In this document: positions 45,169 to 53,226 of the stretch, in pieces
Position numbering within the stretch: the stretch's first letter is position 1
Layout of the letters: each line of letters starts with the position of its first letter
Origin: an uncultured Lachnospiraceae bacterium
Lineage (GTDB): Bacteria; Bacillota; Clostridia; Lachnospirales; Lachnospiraceae
Assembly: GCA_900315735.1 (NCBI GenBank)
Contig: ONAD01000003.1
Span: 82,549-146,548, forward strand
Length of the DNA: 64,000 bases
Reading direction: 5' to 3'
Notes under the pieces: model-generated
Database searches by the model: none
What the model saw: only the letters and a program-made list of their open reading frames with translations
What the model was told of the DNA's origin: nothing
Made by a program: the position numbers and the translations under genes

Positions 45169-45981
45169 ATGATATTAGATGAAATTGTTGCAGATAAAAG
45201 AGAGCAGCTTTTTCGGGATAAGCAGAAGACGGATCTGACCGTGATGCGGACCTTGGCAGAAGAGAAGTTAAGGGAAGAAGCGGAAAAGAAAGAAAAGACA
45301 AGAAGCTTTTATCAGAATCTTGCGAAGGATGGCCTTTCCATTATCGGAGAATTTAAAAATGCATCCCCAAGCCTTGGAAAGATAGAAAGCAAGATTTCAT
45401 TGGAAGAGCGTATGGAAGATTATACCGCTTCTGTGGATGCAGTATCCTGCCTGACAGAGGAGAAACATTTTCTTGGAAATACAGATTATTTCCGGAAAGT
45501 AAGAAATTTAACACCGCTTCCAATGTTACGGAAAGATTTTATGATTGAAGAATATCAGTTTTATGAAGCAAAAGCCATCGATGCAGATGCGGTATTACTG
45601 ATAGCAGCAATTTTAGATGACAAAGAAATGCATGATTTTTACCAGCTGGCAAAGGAATTAAAGTTAGATGTACTGGTGGAAACCCATGATGAATGGGAAA
45701 TGGAGCGGGCATTGAATCTGGATGCTGACATTATTGGAATCAATAACCGGAATTTAAAGGATTTTACGATTTCGCTGGAACGAACCAAGACACTTTCGAA
45801 GATGGTGCCAAAGGATAAGCTGTTAATCGCAGAAAGCGGAATTGTAACAGATGATGATGTAGCATATCTTGCAGACTGCGGTGTCAGTGGATTCTTGATT
45901 GGAAGAGCATTTATGGAACATGAAAATCCAAAGGCACTGGCAGCCCACTGGAAACAGGTTTATAAGGAAGCTGCAAAGTAG
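45169..45981 (+). CDS. trpC: indole-3-glycerol phosphate synthase
   Basis: 270 residues, TIM barrel. The start MILDEIVADKREQL and the blocks IIGEFKNASPSLGKI, PMLRKDFMIEEYQFYEAKAIDADAVLLIAAIL, IGINNRNLKDFTISLERT and LIAESGI are typical. It closes the indole ring from carboxyphenylamino-deoxyribulose phosphate. A GGGAGG site precedes it within the end of trpG. Confidence 0.97.
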   Translation: MILDEIVADKREQLFRDKQKTDLTVMRTLAEEKLREEAEKKEKTRSFYQNLAKDGLSIIGEFKNASPSLGKIESKISLEERMEDYTASVDAVSCLTEEKHFLGNTDYFRKVRNLTPLPMLRKDFMIEEYQFYEAKAIDADAVLLIAAILDDKEMHDFYQLAKELKLDVLVETHDEWEMERALNLDADIIGINNRNLKDFTISLERTKTLSKMVPKDKLLIAESGIVTDDDVAYLADCGVSGFLIGRAFMEHENPKALAAHWKQVYKEAAK

Positions 45982-45992
45982 GGAGAGATGGT

Positions 45993-46604
45993 ATGACAAA
46001 GATTAAGATTTGTGGCATCACAAATGAATCTGAGACAGAAGTGCTGAACCGGATGCAGGTAGATTATGCAGGCTTTGTATTTTTTGAAAAAAGCAAACGA
46101 AACGTTTCGATTGAGCGGGCGAAGGAGATTAAGAAAAGCTTAAATCCATCCATTCAGACTGTAGCAGTTACCGTAAATCCGGCACCGGATTTGATAGAGA
46201 AAATCGTAGAAGCAGGCTTTGATATTTTACAGATTCATAAGATGAAAGAATTTCCGGAGAATCTAAAAATTCCGGTCTGGGTGGCATACCAGGTGCGAAG
46301 CAGAGAAGATGCCGGAGCAATAAAAGTTCCGGATGGTGCTTCCGGCATTTTATTGGATGCGCCGGAATATGGCAGTGGAAGAACTTTTTCCTGGAAGGAT
46401 TTCCCGATGGAGAAAAGAAGGGAATGGCAGGAAAGAAAGACACCATTTATTTTGGCCGGTGGCTTAAGCTGCGAAAATGTAGAAGAAGGAATCCGGCTAT
46501 TTAAACCGGATGTAGTAGATGTCAGTTCTTCCGTAGAAGGAGAACATGGAAAAGATAATAAAAAAGTAGAAGCATTTGTAAGAAAGGTGAGAGAACATGA
46601 ATAA
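45993..46604 (+). CDS. trpF: phosphoribosylanthranilate isomerase
   Basis: 203 residues, TIM barrel. [12 protein letters not shown] holds the catalytic Cys 7, [15 protein letters not shown] follows, and the catalytic Asp is in [10 protein letters not shown] near residue 125. The C-terminal [14 protein letters not shown] and [23 protein letters not shown] are conserved. It converts PRA to CdRP. It overlaps trpB by eight bases. Confidence 0.96.
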   Translation: MTKIKICGITNESETEVLNRMQVDYAGFVFFEKSKRNVSIERAKEIKKSLNPSIQTVAVTVNPAPDLIEKIVEAGFDILQIHKMKEFPENLKIPVWVAYQVRSREDAGAIKVPDGASGILLDAPEYGSGRTFSWKDFPMEKRREWQERKTPFILAGGLSCENVEEGIRLFKPDVVDVSSSVEGEHGKDNKKVEAFVRKVREHE

Positions 46605-47784
46605 GAAGAGTTATTATGGAGCATTTGGTGGACAGTATGTAGCAGAATCATTGATGAATACTTTAAAAGAGTTAGATGATGCTTTTGAAAAGTATACAAA
46701 AGATGAGGAGTTTTTAAAGGAAGTGGATTATTATCTCAAACAATATGTAGGAAGAGAGACACCACTCTATTTTGCCAGCCGTTTGAGTGAGGCATATGGA
46801 ACAAAGATTTATTTAAAAAGAGAGGATTTAAACCATACCGGAGCCCACAAGATTAATAATGTAATCGGTCAGATCCTTCTGGCAAAGAGAATGGGAAAGA
46901 CTAAGGTAATTGCAGAAACAGGAGCCGGTCAGCATGGTGTCGCAACGGCAACCGGAGCAGCCCTTTTTAATATGGAATGTACCGTATACATGGGTGCAGA
47001 GGATATGAAACGTCAGTCACTGAATGTGATGCGTATGGAAATGCTTGGAGCTAAGGTCGTGCCGGTCACATCCGGAAGCAATACCTTAAAGGATGCCACC
47101 AATGAGGCAATTCGTACCTGGGCAAAAACAGCAGAGGATACCTTCTATGTAATCGGTTCTGCCGTTGGACCTTACCCTTATCCGAAGATGGTGAAATACT
47201 TCCAGAGCGTCATCAGTAAGGAAGCAAAGAAACAGATTATAGAGCAGGAAGGAAGACTGCCGGATGTAGTTATGGCATGTGTTGGCGGTGGTTCTAATTC
47301 CATCGGAATGTTTGCAGATTTTATTGATGAAAAGGACGTAAAACTGATTGGGGTAGAAGCTGCCGGAAAAGGAATTGAAACAGGAGAACATGCCAGTGCC
47401 ATGGCATTGGGTGAGCCTGGTGTATTACATGGTATGCGTTCCTATTTATTACAGGATGAAGATGGAAATGTACAGCTTGCCCATTCCATTTCCGCAGGAC
47501 TGGATTATCCGGGTGTAGGACCGGAACATGCATACCTTAAGGACAGCGGCAGAGCAGAATATGTTGCAATCAAGGATGATGAAGCCATGGATGCATTGAT
47601 GGAGCTTTGTAAATTAGAAGGAATCATTCCGGCAATCGAAAGTGCCCATGCAGTGGCATATGCAAAGAAGCAGGCAAAGAAAATGAAACCGGATGATATT
47701 ATGGTGGTTTGTCTTTCTGGAAGAGGAGACAAGGATGTAAATACAATTGCAGATTATCTTGCAGGAAAGGGTTATTTAAACTAG
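46597..47784 (+). CDS. trpB: tryptophan synthase beta chain
   Basis: 395 residues, fold type II PLP enzyme. The PLP Lys is in [14 protein letters not shown] (about residue 86), with [14 protein letters not shown] and [15 protein letters not shown] for phosphate binding. It joins indole and serine to make tryptophan. This is the TrpB1 type that works with TrpA, which follows 10 bp later. Confidence 0.98.
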   Translation: MNKKSYYGAFGGQYVAESLMNTLKELDDAFEKYTKDEEFLKEVDYYLKQYVGRETPLYFASRLSEAYGTKIYLKREDLNHTGAHKINNVIGQILLAKRMGKTKVIAETGAGQHGVATATGAALFNMECTVYMGAEDMKRQSLNVMRMEMLGAKVVPVTSGSNTLKDATNEAIRTWAKTAEDTFYVIGSAVGPYPYPKMVKYFQSVISKEAKKQIIEQEGRLPDVVMACVGGGSNSIGMFADFIDEKDVKLIGVEAAGKGIETGEHASAMALGEPGVLHGMRSYLLQDEDGNVQLAHSISAGLDYPGVGPEHAYLKDSGRAEYVAIKDDEAMDALMELCKLEGIIPAIESAHAVAYAKKQAKKMKPDDIMVVCLSGRGDKDVNTIADYLAGKGYLN

Positions 47785-47794
47785 GAGGTGCAGT

Positions 47795-48586
47795 ATGAAC
47801 AGAATCGAAGAAAAATTAGCACAGTTAAAAGAACAGAACAAAAAAGCATTTATTACATATATGACAGCCGGCATGCCGGAATTTGATAAAATGCAGGAGA
47901 TTATCCGCACACAGGAGCAGGCTGGAACAGACATTATCGAACTTGGAATTCCATTTTCAGACCCGGTAGCAGACGGCCCGGTCATTCAGGATGCTTCCTA
48001 TCATGCAATTTTAAAAGGTGTGAATTTAAAAAAAGTATTAGAAGCTATGAAAAAGCTGCGCAGTGCAAAAATTGAAATTCCAATCGTCTTTATGATGTAT
48101 TATAATACGGTACTTCATTATGGTGTGGAAGCATTTGTAGATGCCTGCATCGAAAGCGGCGTAGATGGACTGATTATTCCAGATCTGCCATTAGAGGAAC
48201 AGGACGAGATAAAGGAATTTTTACAGAAAGAAAATGCACCGATTCTAATCCAGCTGGTATCTCCGGTTTCGAAAGACAGAATCCCTGAGATTTTAAAAGA
48301 TGCAAGAGGATTTGTTTACTGCGTATCTTCCATGGGTGTAACCGGACAGGAAGCAACCTTCCATAAGAGCGTAATAGATTATCTTGGAAGTGTGAAAGCA
48401 GTATCAAAGATTCCTGTCATGATGGGCTTTGGTATCCGCACTGCAGAAGATGTTGCACCGATGAAGGATATTATCGACGGAGCAATTGTAGGCTCACATT
48501 TCATCAAGCTGATGGAAGAAAGCAATTATGATTTACAGACAATTGAAAATTATTGTGGCACATTTAAAAAAGAACTGAATCAGTAA
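47795..48586 (+). CDS. trpA: tryptophan synthase alpha chain
   Basis: 263 residues, TIM barrel. The catalytic Glu is in DIIELGIPFSDPVADGPVIQ (about residue 48) and the Asp in GLIIPDLPLEE. It cleaves indole-3-glycerol phosphate and passes indole to TrpB. GGAGGT precedes the start. In most bacteria it ends the operon, but here trpD follows after 14 bp. Confidence 0.97.
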   Translation: MNRIEEKLAQLKEQNKKAFITYMTAGMPEFDKMQEIIRTQEQAGTDIIELGIPFSDPVADGPVIQDASYHAILKGVNLKKVLEAMKKLRSAKIEIPIVFMMYYNTVLHYGVEAFVDACIESGVDGLIIPDLPLEEQDEIKEFLQKENAPILIQLVSPVSKDRIPEILKDARGFVYCVSSMGVTGQEATFHKSVIDYLGSVKAVSKIPVMMGFGIRTAEDVAPMKDIIDGAIVGSHFIKLMEESNYDLQTIENYCGTFKKELNQ

Positions 48587-48600
48587 AGGAGGAATTTACG

Positions 48601-49614
48601 ATGAAAGAATATATTGAACTGGTTGCAGAAGGAAAAGATTTAACCGAAGAACAGGCAAAAGCAGCAATGGAAATCTTATTAAGCGGGGAAGCATCCCAGG
48701 CACAGATTGGTGCATTTTTAATGGGACTTCGCATGAAAGGTGAGACCTTGGATGAATTAACCGGATTTGCAGGTGTGCTCCGGGATAAGGCAGATACCAT
48801 TTCACCGAAGGTTTCTAATTATGTGGATCTGGTAGGAACCGGCGGAGACTGTACCTATACTTTTAATGTATCTACCACTTCTGCATTTGTAGTTGCGGCA
48901 GCCGGACTCCCGGTAGCAAAACACGGAAATCGTTCCATCTCTTCAAAGAGCGGAGCCGGAGATGTATTAGAGGCACTGGGCGTAAATATTATGGCAGAGC
49001 CGGCAAAAGTAGAAGCCTGCGTGGAAAAAGCCGGAATTGGATTTATGTTTGCACAGCTCTTTAATAAATCCATGAAATATGTAGGTCAGGCAAGAAAAGA
49101 AATGGGTGTGCGTACCGTATTTAATATCTTAGGACCTCTTGCAAACCCTTCCAGAGCTAAAAATATGGTGGTAGGTGTCTATGATGCAGCATTGACAGAA
49201 AAAATTGCTCTTGCCATGAGCAGACTTGGTGTGGAACGTGCCTTTGTAGTAAGCGGCAAAGACAATATGGATGAAATTACTACCACAACTGAGACGGTAA
49301 TATCTGAAATCAAAGACGGAAAAGTAACCACATTTACTGTAACGCCGGAACAGTTTGGTTTAAAACGTGCAACTTTAGAGGAACTTCGTGGCGGTGATGG
49401 AGCAGAAAACGCCGTCATTACAAAGAAAATTCTTTCCGGAGAAGAAAAAGGCGCAAAACGTGACATCGTATTATTGAATGCCGGAGCAACTTTGTATGTT
49501 GGTGGAGTAGCATCCTCCATCGAAGATGGAATTGCCCTTGCCAAAGAAGCAATCGACAGCGGAAAAGCAGCAGAGAAGTTAGCGGAGCTGGTGAAGGTAT
49601 CTAACGAAGCGTAG
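48601..49614 (+). CDS. trpD: anthranilate phosphoribosyltransferase
   Basis: 337 residues, normal for TrpD. PRPP-binding GTGGD is in VDLVGTGGDCTYTFNVST (about residue 80), followed by AKHGNRSISSKSGAGDVLEALG and FNILGPLANPSRA. It transfers phosphoribose to anthranilate, the second step of the pathway, yet the gene is last in the operon rather than after trpG. AGGAGG precedes the start at good distance. The operon ends here. Confidence 0.97.
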   Translation: MKEYIELVAEGKDLTEEQAKAAMEILLSGEASQAQIGAFLMGLRMKGETLDELTGFAGVLRDKADTISPKVSNYVDLVGTGGDCTYTFNVSTTSAFVVAAAGLPVAKHGNRSISSKSGAGDVLEALGVNIMAEPAKVEACVEKAGIGFMFAQLFNKSMKYVGQARKEMGVRTVFNILGPLANPSRAKNMVVGVYDAALTEKIALAMSRLGVERAFVVSGKDNMDEITTTTETVISEIKDGKVTTFTVTPEQFGLKRATLEELRGGDGAENAVITKKILSGEEKGAKRDIVLLNAGATLYVGGVASSIEDGIALAKEAIDSGKAAEKLAELVKVSNEA

Positions 49615-49697
49615 AAAATACAAACCACTGAAAAACAGAATAAGCCACAGAAGAGAATCTTTGGAAATCAAAGAAGCAAATTGTATAACATTACCGA

Positions 49698-49752
49698 TTG
49701 TCAACCTTTTGCAAAATACAGGTTGACAATTAAACGGCACATACCCTATAAT
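49698..49752 (+). promoter_or_regulatory. BirA-type biotin operator and promoter of bioY
   Basis: TTGTCAACC (49698-49706), 14 bases, GGTTGACAA (49721-49729) is a perfect inverted repeat that fits the BirA operator pattern TTGTnAACC-N14-16-GGTTnACAA. Its right half overlaps the -35 TTGACA (49723-49728). The -10 TATAAT is at 49747-49752 with an 18-base spacer. Biotin-loaded BirA bound here would block transcription of bioY. The next element-free coding gene is bioY, 570 bp downstream across the foldback element. Confidence 0.85.
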
Positions 49753-49785
49753 ACCCTATGGACAAAAATCTATAGGGTATTTTTG
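49751..49785 (+). terminator. probable trp operon terminator overlapping the bioY promoter
   Basis: ATACCCTAT (49751-49759) pairs with ATAGGGTAT (49771-49779), followed by TTTTTGC. The left arm overlaps the bioY -10 region and start point, so it would form only in RNA reading through from trpD, not in bioY transcripts. Confidence 0.65.
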
Positions 49786-49786
49786 C

Positions 49787-50293
49787 GGGTGATTGAAAAA
49801 TAAATATAATATTCTTTTTAAATTTTGCATATTCAAAGGATATTTGCTTTTGGTTGATATGAAATGCCAGAAGTTCTTAGGTGCATGTTTTTCTTGCATA
49901 GAAACTGTCTTTCCGTTGCTTTAACCGGATATCGGAACTGTCCGTTGGGTACGGATGCTGTATGATACCTGCAAGGGGCACTAAGAATTTCGGATAAAAT
50001 ATCACAATATCCGGCAACCGGTGCAAATTCGCATCCGTGCTCATATGCACCTCGCTGGCACGTCCGTGTGCCAGCGTTGCCTGAAACAGACGAAATTCTA
50101 AGTGCCCCTAACAGTTACATAAATGCATCCGCACTTCAACGAACAGTTCCGATATCCTGTTAAACATTGGAAAGACGGTTTTGATAGGAAAAAGAAAAAC
50201 ATGCATCTTAGAACTTCGGTATTTCAGAGCAGAAAAGCAAATGTCTTTTGAATAGCTAAATTTACTGGAAACATATTTATTTTTCAATCACCC
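49787..50293 (+). repeat. large foldback element, copy B (507 bp)
   Basis: This occupies the space between the bioY promoter and bioY, with no credible coding frame. Both ends carry a perfect 21-bp inverted repeat (GGGTGATTGAAAAATAAAT..., 49787-49807 and 50273-50293). Inner paired blocks are 49861-49890 with 50195-50225, 49927-49947 with 50137-50157 (one mismatch), 49952-49958 with 50125-50131, and 49974-49992 with 50091-50109 (one A-A mismatch). The apex has two hairpins: GGTGCA/TGCACC (50020-50051) and CGCTGGCAC/GTGCCAGCG (50053-50076). The core of about 340 bp matches copy A at 29.3 kb. No target duplication is obvious. Confidence 0.88.
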
Positions 50294-50321
50294 AATAACA
50301 ACAAAACGTTAGGAGAAAATT

Positions 50322-50876
50322 ATGCAGAACACAACAACAGAAAAAAGAAAAATCACAACCCAGCAGATGGCACTGGTAGCAATCATGACAGCATTGACCT
50401 GTATTTTAGCACCATTTTCATTGCCGATTGGTCCGGTACCGATTTCCCTTACCAATCTGGTTATTTATTTCTCATTGTATTTACTGGGATGGAAACTTGG
50501 AACTTTAAGTTATGTCATTTACCTTCTGATTGGACTGGTTGGTGTACCGGTATTTTCTGGATTTACTGCTGGACCAGCCAAGCTTTTTGGCCCAACCGGT
50601 GGATACTTAATCGGGTTTATCCCAATGGCAATTATTGCTGGTATTGTAATTGACAAATATACCGAGAAATGGTTCTTGTGCCTGCTGGCAATGATTATTG
50701 GAACCATTGTCTGCTATGCATTAGGAACAGCATGGCTTGCTTATGAAGCAAAGATGGACATGATGGCAGCATTATGGGCTGGCGTAATTCCGTTTATTCC
50801 TGGTGACCTGGTAAAAATGGCACTGGCAATTTTGATTGCACCAAAAATCAGAACTCAGGTATGCAGAGCAAGATAA
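50322..50876 (+). CDS. bioY: biotin transporter BioY (ECF S component)
   Basis: 184 residues with about six membrane helices. Typical BioY blocks are visible: LTCILAPFSLPIGPVPISLTNLVIYFS near 20-50, FSGFTAGPAKLFGPTGGYLIGFI near 80-105 and the end GDLVKMALAILIAPKIR. It is the biotin-binding membrane subunit and works with a shared EcfA/EcfT energy module encoded elsewhere. The BirA-type operator upstream supports the assignment. Its last 22 bases overlap the end of convergent sigG. GGAG lies before the ATG. Confidence 0.95.
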   Translation: MQNTTTEKRKITTQQMALVAIMTALTCILAPFSLPIGPVPISLTNLVIYFSLYLLGWKLGTLSYVIYLLIGLVGVPVFSGFTAGPAKLFGPTGGYLIGFIPMAIIAGIVIDKYTEKWFLCLLAMIIGTIVCYALGTAWLAYEAKMDMMAALWAGVIPFIPGDLVKMALAILIAPKIRTQVCRAR

Positions 50877-51640
50877 TTTTTCATAGTTTTTAGAGCAGAT
50901 TTTTCCAGGCGGCTGACCTGGGCCTGGGAAATATGAATCTCATCCGCAATCTCCATCTGGGTCTTACCTTCAAAGAACCGCAGCTTAACGATATGATTTT
51001 CTCTGTCGTTGAGCCGGTTCATTGCATCGGAAAGGGCAAGTCCTTCTACCCAGTTATCTTCTTTATTCTTTTTATCACTAATCTGGTCCATCACATAGAG
51101 CGTATCACCACCGTCGGTATAGACCGGGTCATAAAGACTGACCGGACTTTGAATGGCATCTAAAGCATAGACAATTTCTTCTTTGGTAAGTCCGGCTTCT
51201 TTTGCAATCTCCTGTAAAGTAGGTTCCTGCATGGACTTTTTCATTAGGATTTCCTTGGCGTGAATGGCTTTATAGGCAGTATCCCGCAGGGAGCGGCTGA
51301 CACGGATACTGTTGTTGTCCCGCAGATAGCGGCGGATTTCACCAATAATCATAGGAACAGCATAGGTGGAAAATTTTACCCCTAGTGTATCATCAAAATT
51401 ATCAATGGATTTAATCAGTCCGATACATCCAATCTGAAAGAGGTCATCAATATTTTCCTGATTACCGGAAAATCGTTTAATCACACTTAATACAAGGCGG
51501 AGATTACCCTTGATATATGTTTCTCTTGCATCCATATCCCCCTGTTTGATCCGGACAAAAAGAGCAGCCTTTTCATCTTCTTTGAGGATTGGAAGTTTTG
51601 CGGTATTTACGCCGCAGATTTCAACTTTGTAGACGGACAT
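50855..51640 (-). CDS. sigG: sporulation sigma factor sigma-G
   Basis: 261 residues. The N-terminus YKVEICGVNTAKLPILKEDE is diagnostic of sigma-G rather than sigma-F. Region 2 (IDDLFQIGCIGLIKSIDNFDDTLGVKFSTYAVPMIIGEIRRYLRDNN), region 3 and region 4 (MEIADEIHISQAQVSRLEKSALK) follow. It directs late forespore transcription and shows the organism is a spore former or descends from one. ATG 51640 has GGAGGT 9 bases upstream. The usual neighbours spoIIGA and sigE are not here. Confidence 0.95.
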   Translation of the reverse strand: MSVYKVEICGVNTAKLPILKEDEKAALFVRIKQGDMDARETYIKGNLRLVLSVIKRFSGNQENIDDLFQIGCIGLIKSIDNFDDTLGVKFSTYAVPMIIGEIRRYLRDNNSIRVSRSLRDTAYKAIHAKEILMKKSMQEPTLQEIAKEAGLTKEEIVYALDAIQSPVSLYDPVYTDGGDTLYVMDQISDKKNKEDNWVEGLALSDAMNRLNDRENHIVKLRFFEGKTQMEIADEIHISQAQVSRLEKSALKTMKNYLALHT

Positions 51641-51815
51641 GATGCTTACCTCCGGGTTAAAAATGTTTTTCGCAGTCATTGGCTGATACAGAAAGGATGT
51701 CCTTATTTGCAGAAAAATATGCCGGAAACAATAAAAATTTAATAATTTTTCATCTTGAAAAACAAAGAAGTGGAAGCTATGATATACATAAAGAAAAAAA
51801 TGGAAGTGGAATAAT

Positions 51816-52247
51816 ATGCAGGATGCAATAGATAAGAGAAATGAAAGAGATCGAATTGCTCATAGTATTGTGAAACGCTGGAATGTTCATTATATGTCGG
51901 AAGAAGAAATTCAGGCAGCACGAAAGAAACAGCAGGATGAGCAGCGGGCACAGGAGATCCTTGATCGTCTTGCAAGAGAAGCTGCAGAGGAAGAAGAAAA
52001 AAAGCAGCGTGAGATTGATGCGGCAGTAAGGCGGCAGATTGAGGAAGAAAGAGTACGTTTACATAAAGAAGAAGCAGGTGAAACGATTTCAGATGACAAA
52101 TTAGCGGCTATTTTAGGAGAAAAGAATTCTGAAATAAAGGAAGCACCGCAGGATACAGAAATTCAACCGGAAAGCGGAGCAGAAGAGATAGAAGAGTCCG
52201 AAGAGTCAGAAGAGACAGAAGCAGTGGAAGAATCAGAGCAGGAATAG
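51816..52247 (+). CDS. acidic coiled-coil protein of unknown function
   Basis: 143 residues. Residues 1-35 contain KRWNVHYMSEEEI; residues 30-90 are a highly charged helical stretch rich in Glu, Arg, Lys and Gln, likely a coiled coil. The tail (from about 110) is almost entirely Glu/Ser with runs such as EESEESEETEAVEESEQE. No membrane segment, signal peptide or known motif. It precedes dapF by 63 bp on the same strand. The ribosome binding site (GGAAGTGG) is moderate. Confidence 0.6.
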   Translation: MQDAIDKRNERDRIAHSIVKRWNVHYMSEEEIQAARKKQQDEQRAQEILDRLAREAAEEEEKKQREIDAAVRRQIEEERVRLHKEEAGETISDDKLAAILGEKNSEIKEAPQDTEIQPESGAEEIEESEESEETEAVEESEQE

Positions 52248-52310
52248 TCAGTTCTAAGGGACAATATTTCATTCATATATTGTAATAAGAAGTGAAACTG
52301 GAGCAAAAGT

Positions 52311-53159
52311 ATGGATGATGCATTGCTGCTACAGAAGTATCATGGATTAGGAAATGATTATCTTGTACTTGACCCGAATAAGAATAAGATACATTTGCTG
52401 GAAAGGCATATTGTGAAGCTGTGCAGGAGAAATATCGGCGCAGGAGCTGATGGTATTTTATATGGACCGTTACAGCAGGATGATAAGATTTATGTAAAGA
52501 TATTTAATCCGGATGGAAGTGAAGCAGAGCGCAGTGGAAATGGTGTGCGTATTTTTGCAAAATATTTATTAGATGCCGGATATATCAGTCACAGACCATT
52601 TTGCCTGTATACAAAAGCAGGTGAAGTAAAGATTGATTTCTTAAATGAAGATGGAAGTCTTATGAAAGTGAATATGGGAAAACCACAGTTTACCGGAGGG
52701 GTACTTGCTTATGTAGGTGCGCCTCCGGAAATTATAAACAGGCCACTGTCTTTTCATGGCCATTCTTACCGGGCAACCTGTGTGTCCATGGGAAATCCAA
52801 ACTGTGTGATTCATTTAGATGAAATCAGTAAAGAAAAGGCGGTGGAATTAGGACCTTATGTGGAAAATGCATCTTATTTTCCAAACCGGATTAATATGCA
52901 GTTGTGTAAAGTAATGGACAGAGGACATATCCGGGTGGAAATCTATGAGCGGGGAGCCGGATATACCTTAGCTTCCGGAACAGGAGCCTGTGCAGCAGCG
53001 GTAGCATCCTATAAGCTTGGACTGGTGGATGATAGAATCAAAGTTACAATGCCGGGTGGACAGTTGCTGATAGAAATCGGGGAGGACGGCAGTGTTTTCC
53101 TTACCGGGGAAGTGCAGAAAATCGGAACAATTCTGATGGCAGAACACTTTCTGGCGTAG
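52311..53159 (+). CDS. dapF: diaminopimelate epimerase-like protein with one catalytic Cys replaced by Ser
   Basis: 282 residues with the full DapF two-domain fold: YHGLGNDYLVLD at the start, then NPDGSEAERSGNGVR, GNPNCVIH and ASGTGACAAA. Classical DapF uses two cysteines as acid and base, in AExCGNG and GTGACA. Here the first is Ser 75 (codon AGT) while the second, Cys 227, is kept. Such Ser variants occur in homologs I recall from gut clostridia. Whether it racemises LL- to meso-diaminopimelate normally, or does related chemistry, cannot be decided from sequence. It lies upstream of argS. Confidence 0.88.
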   Translation: MDDALLLQKYHGLGNDYLVLDPNKNKIHLLERHIVKLCRRNIGAGADGILYGPLQQDDKIYVKIFNPDGSEAERSGNGVRIFAKYLLDAGYISHRPFCLYTKAGEVKIDFLNEDGSLMKVNMGKPQFTGGVLAYVGAPPEIINRPLSFHGHSYRATCVSMGNPNCVIHLDEISKEKAVELGPYVENASYFPNRINMQLCKVMDRGHIRVEIYERGAGYTLASGTGACAAAVASYKLGLVDDRIKVTMPGGQLLIEIGEDGSVFLTGEVQKIGTILMAEHFLA

Positions 53160-53226
53160 TTGACAACTGCTTACCTTTGAGTATAAAATGGAAAAATAGA
53201 ATGCTCAGAAAGGAACATGAGAAAGA

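Noticed and set aside
49741..49785. Terminator hairpin acting on bioY transcripts
   Set aside because: The left arm lies upstream of the predicted bioY start point, so it can form only in RNA coming from the trp operon.
51911..52099. Antisense open frame within the coiled-coil gene
   Set aside because: It is a Ser/Arg/Cys-rich mirror of a Glu/Arg-rich gene and has no ribosome binding site.
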